Source: CAYRFQ01 sp964423615 (GTDB lineage: Bacteria; Planctomycetota; Planctomycetia; Gemmatales; Gemmataceae). Taken from it: a stretch of 33,733 nt of DNA. Position numbers and translations under genes: made by a program. The stretch covers positions 1 through 33,733 of the forward strand of contig CAYRFQ010000087.1 in assembly GCA_964423615.1 (NCBI GenBank), given 5' to 3'. Shown in pieces: positions 27,367 to 33,733 of this stretch. The notes under the pieces are model-generated. The model was not told where the DNA came from. It was given only the letters and a program-made list of their open reading frames with translations, and searched no databases. Numbering within the stretch: position 1 is the first letter of the stretch; every line of letters begins with the position of its first letter.

Positions 27367-29180
27367 CACTCCCCCGCATCCCAGACTAGGATGCCTTTCT
27401 CCGGGGCGATGGCGGCGAGAAATCGACCATCAGGAGAGAATGCCAACGCTGTCAAGGCAACTCTTTGGTTAGGCTGGCTAACGCTGAGAGAAAATGCTTC
27501 TTCCTTGTAAAGCGGGTCCCAAAGCTTGACCGTCCCGTCGTTACTACAGCTGGCGAGTCGGGTTCCGTCTGCGTTAAAACACACACCGGTGACACCGGCG
27601 TTGTGCCCTCGAAAGGTGTGCACCAACGCGCCTGTGACGGCGTCCCACAGAATTACTCGGCGCTCGTTGTCACCAGTGGCGATGAGTTCGCCGTTGGGGC
27701 TGTATGCCACCGCAAAGACGCGGCTTTTCCCTTTCTTCTCGATGACTAAAGTGTGCGTTCGGATGTCCCAAACCCGCAGTGTTCCGTCTTGGTCCGTCAA
27801 GGCAACAGCTTTACCGGTCGGGCTGAATGCTAACCCCATGGGGTACATTCGCAGACTACTCACACGGAACACGCTCTGACGTGTCTGTAAATCCCAGACC
27901 TGGAGTTTCCTGGGCTCTCCCCAAGTGACCGCGGCTAGGTATTTCCCATCGGGGCTAAAGTCGATCAGATAGACGTTCCTCTGCCCCATGGGTAACGTGA
28001 ACTGTTCTTTGCCGGTCTCGGCATCTCGTACGTGCACCCGGGAATCTAACTCTCCGGTGGCGAGGGTTTTGCCATCAGAGCTGAAACAAGCATAGTCGAC
28101 CCGGGCCTTTCCTGAGACAGTGCGCACCGGCTCGCCAACCGTTGGACGATAGAACCGCGATTTTTTGGATTTGCCGGCAACGACGATGTACTGACTGTCC
28201 GGGCTAAAGCACAAAACTTCTGCGGAGCGATCTTGCAACAGCGAGGGGCCGTCCTTTTTTATCGTATCCCACAGCAGAATCTTTCCGTCCTTACCACCAC
28301 TGGCGAGATATCGGCTGTCCGAACTAAACGCCAAACTGGTAACCCGACAGGGGTGTCCGCGATAGGTGGCGAGCCACTTACGCGTTCGTACATCGCCGAT
28401 CTTGACCGTCCCGTTTACAAACTGACGGGAATCAGCCCGTTTCCCTTCGTTGGTAAATACTGCAAAGTGGATTCCGTCCGGAGCGACTCGTAGCCGGTCA
28501 ATGGGTTCCGCATCCTTCAACTTTCCGATCACCTTACCGCTAGCCACATTGACGAATTCGAGAAAGTTAAGTTTTCGCCACACCGCAAGTTGGTCGTTGA
28601 GGCAGAAGTGAGGATCGAAGATGGGGTATGGTCGTCCCCCAAGGACGCGTAGTTCCTTGAGTGACTTCGCCTCGTAAAGGCTCACTTCATAGAGAAAATA
28701 ATTACCGTCCTCGCTCGAGGCTGTTCTTTCGGTCATCAACGGTGCTTCCTGTAGCACAAAGGTTTCTACTCCCTTTTGTTTGGGCGCAGTTGCCACAACA
28801 ATTTGTTTCCTGGCAGGAACGTATCTTAGGATTACGACGTCAAGGTCGTTGTCTCCGTCAATGTCGACCAGTTTTCCAACTCCGGGGCCATTTTGATACG
28901 TTGTCCAAACTTGCCCGCTTTGCTGTCCGATGTGAACGGAGTCCCCAACCAAGTCGAGTCCTCCATCTTGATCAATGTCGGCGACCATGCCTCCAATGTT
29001 CGCCGCCTTTTCGGCCAGAAATTGATTGACTCCGTTCCCGGTTGTGAAAACCGCCGCAGGGACTGCTCGCTCTTCGAGATCCTCGATTCGGAGTTGCGTA
29101 GGGACAGGCCTTTTCTTAGTTTTGCGGGAGTTCGATTGAAAGAACGCTTTGATATGACCGAGCCATTTTTGGTTTTGCAT
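27366..29180 (-). CDS. WD40-repeat protein with N-terminal LEERAVPA sorting motif
   Basis: The product has 604 residues. Residues 1-30 are basic and lack a hydrophobic core; LEERAVPA is at 35-42, a motif known from planctomycete exported proteins. Residues 64-120 hold two FG-GAP/VCBS-like calcium loops, DIDQDGGLD (68-76) and DIDGDNDLD (106-114). From about 230 to 604 there are seven or eight WD40 blades, recognisable by S-x-D-[GS]-[KR]-x-L-A and [VL]-x-[LV]-W-D pairs, for example LASGGKDGKILLWD, LAAVTWGEPRKLQVWD and FRGHNAGVTGVCFNADGT. The blades fill most of the protein and probably close one propeller acting as a binding platform. Start ATG 29180 has AAGG six bases upstream. It follows the kinase gene on the same strand after 167 bp. 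A WD40 propeller behind an export motif is unusual, since most WD40 proteins stay in the cytoplasm. Confidence 0.95.
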   Translation of the reverse strand: MQNQKWLGHIKAFFQSNSRKTKKRPVPTQLRIEDLEERAVPAAVFTTGNGVNQFLAEKAANIGGMVADIDQDGGLDLVGDSVHIGQQSGQVWTTYQNGPGVGKLVDIDGDNDLDVVILRYVPARKQIVVATAPKQKGVETFVLQEAPLMTERTASSEDGNYFLYEVSLYEAKSLKELRVLGGRPYPIFDPHFCLNDQLAVWRKLNFLEFVNVASGKVIGKLKDAEPIDRLRVAPDGIHFAVFTNEGKRADSRQFVNGTVKIGDVRTRKWLATYRGHPCRVTSLAFSSDSRYLASGGKDGKILLWDTIKKDGPSLLQDRSAEVLCFSPDSQYIVVAGKSKKSRFYRPTVGEPVRTVSGKARVDYACFSSDGKTLATGELDSRVHVRDAETGKEQFTLPMGQRNVYLIDFSPDGKYLAAVTWGEPRKLQVWDLQTRQSVFRVSSLRMYPMGLAFSPTGKAVALTDQDGTLRVWDIRTHTLVIEKKGKSRVFAVAYSPNGELIATGDNERRVILWDAVTGALVHTFRGHNAGVTGVCFNADGTRLASCSNDGTVKLWDPLYKEEAFSLSVSQPNQRVALTALAFSPDGRFLAAIAPEKGILVWDAGE

Positions 29181-29183
29181 GAT

Positions 29184-29190
29184 TCACCTT
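29184..29190 (-). promoter_or_regulatory. Ribosome binding site of the WD40 gene
   Basis: On the minus strand AAGGTGA ends three bases before ATG 29180; its AAGG core is six bases away. It fixes the start so that the LEERAVPA motif lies at residues 35-42. The 167-bp gap upstream has an AT-rich patch (about 29246-29285) that may hold a promoter, but no clear -35/-10 pair was seen. Confidence 0.6.
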
Positions 29191-29347
29191 CTTCGTGTGG
29201 GTGTGTAAGTTACTGCACCCTGAGAAGCGTAAACCTCGCGAAAACCTTATCATGATTTTAGAATATTATTTCTGCGCAAATTATTGTTGCCGATAAACGT
29301 CCGGAACGCGTATCCAGTTGCGCTCAAACGGGAGTGGGAAAGTGAGG

Positions 29348-32300
29348 TCATGGGCGTTTGGGCTGGGCCCACTTACGATACTCCTGGCGCCACTTGGCAG
29401 CCTCTTTGTTCTGTCCAGTCGCTTCGCTAAACCGGATGAGTCGCTCCGTTGCCAGACGCATTAACTGGGTCCGAGTACTCTTTCCTGGGCGGCCCAAGGA
29501 CTTGGCGGAGAGAGCCCTTTCCAAGTTTTTGCGGCCGCTTCGCAAATACTTTTCCGCCTCTTCCAGGTCCCCAGCATCGTAGAGCGCCTCTCCGAGTCTC
29601 GATTCAAGATCGCCCTGTTGCCAGGACCGTGGGAGCACTGCCGTCAAGGTATTAAGGGCCTCGCGGAAAAACAGCACGGCTTCGGAATGTTTCTTCTGTT
29701 GTCTCAAGTTCATCCCAAGGGCAATAGCAGCAGTTGCAGCCGCCGTGGGATTTTTGGTTGCTTGCTGAGCCAACTGCCTGTACCTGACGCGGTAGAGTGG
29801 CTCGGACATGCTGAACTTCCCGACACGGTCGTAGCCTTCAGCCAGTTTCACTCCTACCCATGCGAACCGGTGCTTCAGTGTGGCCTGGCCACGTTCTACT
29901 TGGCGGATCACCTTCTCGAGCAGCCGTATGCCCTCCTTAGTTTGACCCGCATCGATGTAGTTTCCTCCGAGGTTAGCACGCGTGACCAAAGTTCCCGGAT
30001 GGTCGCGGCCAAGTTGTTTTTCTCTCACGGCCAACAACTGCTCGAATAGCGGTAATGATTTATCGTGTCGTTTCTGCTTCCAGTACGTCGCTGCAAGGTT
30101 GTTCCGAAGAGTGAGGGTCGTCGGGTGTCGCTCACCGAGTTTGCTTTCCGCGATGGTAAGAGCTTTTTCGAACTGTGAGATGGCCTTCTCGAGCTGTCCG
30201 ATGGACCTGTAGGCAGACGCCAGGTTGTTGCGTGTAGCAATAGTCCGTGGGTGATCTTCACCCAGTGTGGCACCGGACCTTCTCAACACCTGTTCGTAAA
30301 CCTCGATAGCTTTTTCCTTCTCCCCCACTTTCGTGTAAACCAGTGCCAGGTTGTTCCGGATCATGAGGGTGAGGGGGTGATCCGATTTCAGTTTACTCTC
30401 GGCCTGTTTGAGGGAGCGTTCAAACAGCGGCATGGCGTCCTTGTGGCGACCCGAACGAAGGTAGGCTGTGGCCAGATCGCTCCGCCCTCCAATAGTGAAG
30501 GGGTGATCATCTCCTAATTCTACAGCCCAGTGTTTCAGCGTTTTTTCGAGCAAGGGGAACATATCGTCCATTCTCCCGACTCTTTTGTATGTCTGTGCCA
30601 GATTGGACCGAAACATCTGTGTGTAGGGGTGAGATTCTCCATACACTTTTACGGAATCGTTGATGACTTGCTTCAAGAGTTTTACAGCATCTCCATTTCG
30701 GCCCGCTTGGCCGTAAACGACTGCCAGGTTGGCGCGGAACTCCAGCAAGGATTTCGAGTTGACGACTCTCTCCCTGCGCTGGACCGTTTCCTCGTGCAGT
30801 TGCAACGCCTGTGTGTGCCGGCCGGCATCGCTATAGGCCAGAGCGAGGCGGTTCCGGGCCCGGAACCATAGGGAGTGCTTTTCTCCCAGTTGGTCGGTCA
30901 CCTGGTTGCTGCAATCGAGTAACAGCGAGATCGCCTCTTTTGTGTTACCCATGCGGGACAGTGCTAACCCCAACCCAAGACGGCTCTCGATGAGATCTGA
31001 GAACCGCTTTGGCGTTTGTTCACTGGCTTGTTCGCGAAGTTCGACTGCTCGGCGAAAGTTCCGCACCGCGGCGCCATAATTGCCGAGGTGGTTCCAGGTC
31101 ACCCCGATGGCGTGCCGAACCTTGGCCTCGGCCAACGGTTGGTCTTCGAACCGCATGGGTATTCGGCGTTCGGCCTGCCGTAGAGCTTCACCTATGGTTA
31201 CCTGGGTGCCTAGTCCCCCTGCAATCCCGCGGAACCGGGCCACACCGAGAATATCTTTGACCAAGAAATCGCCGAAGGATTCGGTCACCTGCAGCGCCTG
31301 TTGTTTCTCAGCTTTCTGCCGGTCCGCTTCGGCCTTCTCTTTCTGGGCAAGTGCCGTTTGGGTTTCTGCTTTTTCCTTTTGGAACTTTGCTTTTGTCAGA
31401 TTGGTTTGCGCTATTACCAAGAGTGTTGAGGAGGCAATTGCGCCCGCCAATGAGACTCCGAGGATCGTCAACAACAAACTCGTAACGACTGGATTTCGTC
31501 GCATCCAACGCCACCCACGTTCGAGTGTCCCCACCGAACGGGCTGTGATCGGTCGGTGATCTAGAAACCGCTGGAGGTCGTCGGCGAGGGCATCGGCGGA
31601 ATGATACCGGCGAGCAGGGTCCTTGTGGAGACATTTCAAGCAGATCGTTTCCAGGTCCTTGGGAACTCCGGGTTGAAGTTGGCACGGTTGGGCAGGTTCT
31701 TCCCTGGTCACCTGAAGTATCGTTTCCAGTCCACTCGCTGCTTTGAACGGTGGACGTCCGGTTAGACATTCGTAGAAGACAGCACCAAGTGAATAAACGT
31801 CTGCCGCGAAGGTTATGGTTGAATCCGCCTGGGTTTGCTCGGGAGACATGTAAGACGGCGTGCCCATGATTATGCCTGTTCGCGTTTGAGTTTCCTGGTC
31901 GAGTTGTTTTGACAACCCGAAGTCTGTCAATTTAATGGTGAAGTTTGATAACGGTGGACGATTCGAGTCTGTTGGGCCGGTTCCCGTCACGGTTGGTAAA
32001 GTGGGTTCACGCGGTTTAAGTAACACGTTGGCCGGTTTGAGGTCACGATGAATGATGCGGGCTTCATGGGCGGCGGCGACGGCTCTTGCCACGATTAAAG
32101 TTAATTCCGCAGCTTCTTGCGGTGGAAGAGGTGTGCCGGACAGGTATTGATCCAAACTACCCGCAGAACAGTATTCCAGAGAGAAAAAAGGCAGTTGGTC
32201 GTGCTCCCCTACTTCGTAGATTTGCACAATACCTGGATGCTGCAACCGAGCGATGGCCTGTGCTTCCAGCTGAAAGCGGTTGCGATTCGCTTCACTCGAG

Positions 32301-32689
32301 AGACTATACGTCGACAGCAATTTGAGGGCGACGAGACGGTTGGCGTGGATTTGACGTGCCAGATAGACTACGCCCATGCCACCTCGACCCAACTCTCTCA
32401 TTATTTCATATCCGGGGACCAGCAGTTGCGTGGAGATCGGAGCGATAGCGCTTGTGGCGCGTTCCCAGGTGTCGGCCCCAGAATCCTCACCCTCCGCCAC
32501 AGCCAACCCCAACGAAATCGGTTCCTCCAGAAACGTTCCAAGGCTGTCGCGGCACTGTAACAGTTCTTCTACCTCTCTGCGGAGGGTGTTGTTAGAACAC
32601 GCTTCTTCCAGAAACGCATATCTGTCGTTTGGCTGCTGCCGCAGATACCGGTAAAAGATCTCTTTGGCGAGGGATTCGGTATTTGCCAC
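29348..32689 (-). CDS. Transmembrane Ser/Thr protein kinase with TPR repeats
   Basis: The product has 1,113 residues. Residues 1-90 are a helical leader seen in many planctomycete kinases. The kinase domain spans about 93-370, with Gly loop GRGGMG (101-106), VALK Lys123, HRDLKPAN with catalytic Asp216, DFG Asp256 and the SPE motif in YMSPEQ; all key residues are present, so it should phosphorylate Ser/Thr in an ATP-dependent way. GWRWMRRNP then precedes one membrane helix at about 401-428, followed by a Lys/Glu/Gln-rich coiled coil (430-470). The remainder is TPR, including kinesin-light-chain-like units with an exact 42-residue period (645-938). The kinase should face the cytoplasm and the TPR part the other side. 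The start is GTG, supported by GAGGA. It lies 54 bp after the ECF sigma gene, so the two are probably cotranscribed. The substrate is unknown; the sigma factor is a candidate. Confidence 0.96.
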   Translation of the reverse strand: MANTESLAKEIFYRYLRQQPNDRYAFLEEACSNNTLRREVEELLQCRDSLGTFLEEPISLGLAVAEGEDSGADTWERATSAIAPISTQLLVPGYEIMRELGRGGMGVVYLARQIHANRLVALKLLSTYSLSSEANRNRFQLEAQAIARLQHPGIVQIYEVGEHDQLPFFSLEYCSAGSLDQYLSGTPLPPQEAAELTLIVARAVAAAHEARIIHRDLKPANVLLKPREPTLPTVTGTGPTDSNRPPLSNFTIKLTDFGLSKQLDQETQTRTGIIMGTPSYMSPEQTQADSTITFAADVYSLGAVFYECLTGRPPFKAASGLETILQVTREEPAQPCQLQPGVPKDLETICLKCLHKDPARRYHSADALADDLQRFLDHRPITARSVGTLERGWRWMRRNPVVTSLLLTILGVSLAGAIASSTLLVIAQTNLTKAKFQKEKAETQTALAQKEKAEADRQKAEKQQALQVTESFGDFLVKDILGVARFRGIAGGLGTQVTIGEALRQAERRIPMRFEDQPLAEAKVRHAIGVTWNHLGNYGAAVRNFRRAVELREQASEQTPKRFSDLIESRLGLGLALSRMGNTKEAISLLLDCSNQVTDQLGEKHSLWFRARNRLALAYSDAGRHTQALQLHEETVQRRERVVNSKSLLEFRANLAVVYGQAGRNGDAVKLLKQVINDSVKVYGESHPYTQMFRSNLAQTYKRVGRMDDMFPLLEKTLKHWAVELGDDHPFTIGGRSDLATAYLRSGRHKDAMPLFERSLKQAESKLKSDHPLTLMIRNNLALVYTKVGEKEKAIEVYEQVLRRSGATLGEDHPRTIATRNNLASAYRSIGQLEKAISQFEKALTIAESKLGERHPTTLTLRNNLAATYWKQKRHDKSLPLFEQLLAVREKQLGRDHPGTLVTRANLGGNYIDAGQTKEGIRLLEKVIRQVERGQATLKHRFAWVGVKLAEGYDRVGKFSMSEPLYRVRYRQLAQQATKNPTAAATAAIALGMNLRQQKKHSEAVLFFREALNTLTAVLPRSWQQGDLESRLGEALYDAGDLEEAEKYLRSGRKNLERALSAKSLGRPGKSTRTQLMRLATERLIRFSEATGQNKEAAKWRQEYRKWAQPKRP
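29876..30757 (-). repeat. Tandem 42-residue kinesin-light-chain-type TPRs
   Basis: Seven units start at residues 645, 687, 729, 771, 813, 855 and 897, exactly 42 apart. Each follows H-P-x-T-x-x-x-R-x-N-L-A-x-x-Y-x-x-x-G-x, then an amphipathic A/L-x-x-x-E helix ending L-G-E-x. The first unit lacks HP (SK instead). At least two more diverged TPRs lie before this block and about two after it. The array should form a superhelical peptide- or protein-binding surface. Confidence 0.85.
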
Positions 32690-32693
32690 GATA

Positions 32694-32698
32694 TCCTC
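32694..32698 (-). promoter_or_regulatory. Ribosome binding site deciding the kinase GTG start
   Basis: GAGGA is four bases before GTG 32689 on the minus strand. No ATG nearby gives a better N-terminus, and the GTG start leaves a normal 54-bp gap to the sigma stop codon, so GTG is preferred. Confidence 0.65.
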
Positions 32699-32743
32699 AT
32701 TTCGAAGGCGTTGAGGTCTTTGAAAAGATGGAGAGAAAGAAAG

Positions 32744-33313
32744 TCAAGAAAGGTAGTCCGGTGCCCTGAGGGCTTTTTTAAGAAATGAGCGGGCATAGGC
32801 CCAATAGCAAGTGGCGGTGGTTCGCGAGACTCCAAGTGCTGATGCCGCTTCTTCCAGGGTCAACCCGGCGAAGTAACGCAACTTAACCAACTCCGCTTCC
32901 TGAGGGCTGTTCACGGCAAGTTTATTCAGGGCTTCGTTAAGATCCAGGAGTTGTTCGTCCGGAGCAGCGATAGCTAGATCGGCTTCTTGCAGATCTTGGC
33001 GGGTCCGGTCACCGCCGCGTTTGATGGTTTGTTTGTGAACCGCTCGATTGATGAGGATTCGCCGCATGGCCTCAGCAGCCGCCATAAAAAAGGTGCCACG
33101 GTGATCCCATTGAAGTCCTGTCTCGGAACTCACCAACCGCAAATACGCCTCATGCACCAAGGCCGTGGCTTGTAAGGTTTGACCTGGCGGTTCATTGGAC
33201 AGCTTGTGGGACGCTAGTCGACGAAGATCGTCATACACCGCGGGAAGCAATTGTTCCGCAGCCACTCGGTCGCCATTTTCGATAGCTTGCAGAATCTCGG
33301 TAACCTCAGCCAT
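32744..33313 (-). CDS. ECF-type RNA polymerase sigma factor, Ser/Thr-kinase-linked group
   Basis: The product has 189 residues, a normal size for ECF sigma factors (Sigma70_ECF / sig-70_X6 type). Region 2 is about 10-95, with YDDLRRLASHKL (27-38), LVHEAYLRL (52-60) and FFMAAAEAMRRILINRAV (75-92), which should bind core RNA polymerase and the -10 element. Region 4 is about 125-180: ELVKLRYFAGLTLEEAASAL, then GVSRTTATCYWAYARSFL, the helix-turn-helix that reads the -35 element. There is no extra C-terminal domain and no adjacent anti-sigma gene. Instead the Ser/Thr kinase gene follows after 54 bp, the arrangement described for planctomycete STK-linked ECF groups, in which phosphorylation is thought to replace the anti-sigma factor. 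ATG 33313 is chosen because the family N-terminus fits; no strong ribosome site precedes it. Confidence 0.95.
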   Translation of the reverse strand: MAEVTEILQAIENGDRVAAEQLLPAVYDDLRRLASHKLSNEPPGQTLQATALVHEAYLRLVSSETGLQWDHRGTFFMAAAEAMRRILINRAVHKQTIKRGGDRTRQDLQEADLAIAAPDEQLLDLNEALNKLAVNSPQEAELVKLRYFAGLTLEEAASALGVSRTTATCYWAYARSFLKKALRAPDYLS

Positions 33314-33362
33314 TGGTCATACTTTCAAGCCAGGCAGTTTTTCGTTCAACAACTTCCCCACT

Positions 33363-33368
33363 ATTGTA
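33363..33368 (-). promoter_or_regulatory. Candidate extended -10 promoter of the sigma-kinase operon
   Basis: On the minus strand TGTTACAAT matches TGnTATAAT at all but one defined base; the -10 hexamer TACAAT is at 33363-33368. Transcription would begin near 33356, giving a leader of about 42 bases to ATG 33313. The -35 region is poor, as is allowed for extended -10 promoters. This is a by-eye match. Confidence 0.35.
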
Positions 33369-33428
33369 ACAAAATTCAGTTCTGAAACCCTATTCCTAGT
33401 GTCCCTGGCCAGAAGTAATGTCGCAAAT

Positions 33429-33692
33429 TCAACCAAGGTGTCGTTCATACCACTGGCGCATTTTCGGTCCAGTCCAAGTCCATTCGATGGGTTTGGCGTA
33501 ACGTTGGTTGTATTCCGGCCAAGCGGCACTCACATAGGCCCTAAATGCCTCCCGGTCCGACCAGGATTCTCGCCGCAAATATCTCTGGCCGAACATGTTG
33601 ATGAGAATTTCGGCCTGGTCTAACCAAGAGGCATGAACTGGGGTTCGCCTCGCACGCCACCACCGATTCTCGGCAAAGTATACTTCAAACGG
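33429..33692 (-). pseudogene. IS630-like transposase, C-terminal part, no usable start
   Basis: The minus-strand frame of 87 codons between an in-frame TAA (33695-33693) and TGA (33431-33429) reads FEVYFAENRWWRAR, RTPVHASWLDQAEILINMFG, QRYLRRESWSDREAFRAYV and EYNQRYAKPIEWTWTGPKMR. TPVHASWL-Q-E with the Glu (catalytic), then the QRYLRR and P-x-E-W-x-W-x-x-x-K-[MF] tail, is typical of one IS630/DDE_3 subgroup. It differs from the left IS630 remnant, which has TPKHGSWLN. Upstream, another frame reads FDNQTFL, as expected just before this part, so a frameshift near 33690-33700 is likely. It has no start codon long enough to be found by a simple start-to-stop search. The remainder is beyond the window, and the gene is probably broken. 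Confidence 0.78.
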
Positions 33693-33733
33693 TTAAGAAT
33701 GTCTGGTTGTCAAAGAGCTGGAAATTCCTTGTG

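Noticed and set aside
33317..33529. 70-codon minus-strand frame just upstream of the sigma gene
   Set aside because: Overlaps the IS630-like remnant in another frame, whose family match is clear; nothing recognisable in this one.
33195..33623. 142-codon + strand frame over the sigma start and the right transposase remnant
   Set aside because: It overlaps two recognised minus-strand coding stretches and has no recognisable domain.

Overview
The window looks like a planctomycete chromosome segment (Gemmataceae-like is a guess). Four features point that way: a 24.7-kb gene whose product carries an N-terminal LEPR-XLL motif, a WD40 protein with a related N-terminal LEERAVPA motif, an ECF sigma factor of the type linked to Ser/Thr kinases, and a large one-TM kinase with TPR repeats encoded directly downstream of that sigma factor. 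There are no rRNA, tRNA, CRISPR or phage genes.

Layout. Positions 1-2485 are a graveyard of mobile elements: the 3' part of an ISDol1-like DDE transposase cut by the window edge, an IS701-like transposase broken by an in-frame TAA and a frameshift, a short reverse-strand fragment that seems cut by the IS701 end, and the 3' end of an IS630-type transposase with an in-frame TGA. A 128-bp leader then precedes one intact gene on the + strand, 2614-27336, encoding 8,240 residues. Convergent to it are a WD40 gene (29180-27366), a Ser/Thr kinase-TPR gene (32689-29348, GTG start) and an ECF sigma gene (33313-32744), all on the minus strand. The right edge holds the 3' end of a second, different IS630-like transposase (33692-33429, minus). 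So an intact block of four genes is bounded on both sides by decayed insertion sequences.

The giant protein is a mosaic. In order it has: a basic N-terminus with LEPRVLLS; beta-rich adhesin-like repeats; a block of nine ~60-residue repeats centred on GYDHGF / GD.V.Y / IGGL.G..YYV; a long array of A.I..S.V.A-type beta-helix repeats; a Gly-Asp repeat zone; three ~135-residue beta-sandwich repeats; a PE_PGRS-like glycine-rich stretch; a beta-propeller-like segment; PKD-like domains; five cadherin-like domains; one more PKD domain; RTX-type calcium repeats; and an 89-residue C-terminal module. It has only two cysteines, both before the LEPR motif. It is best read as a secreted or surface-attached calcium-stabilised adhesin or matrix protein.

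The sigma and kinase genes are 54 bp apart and probably form one operon, with the WD40 gene 167 bp downstream on the same strand. The kinase may sense an extracytoplasmic signal through its TPR part and act on the sigma factor. Whether this pair controls the WD40 gene or the giant gene cannot be told from sequence. The most unusual point is that the giant protein and the WD40 protein share an N-terminal pattern, L-x-[IV]-E-[DE]-L-E-x-R-x-[VL]-x-[AS], at the same distance from the start and without a classical hydrophobic signal-peptide core.
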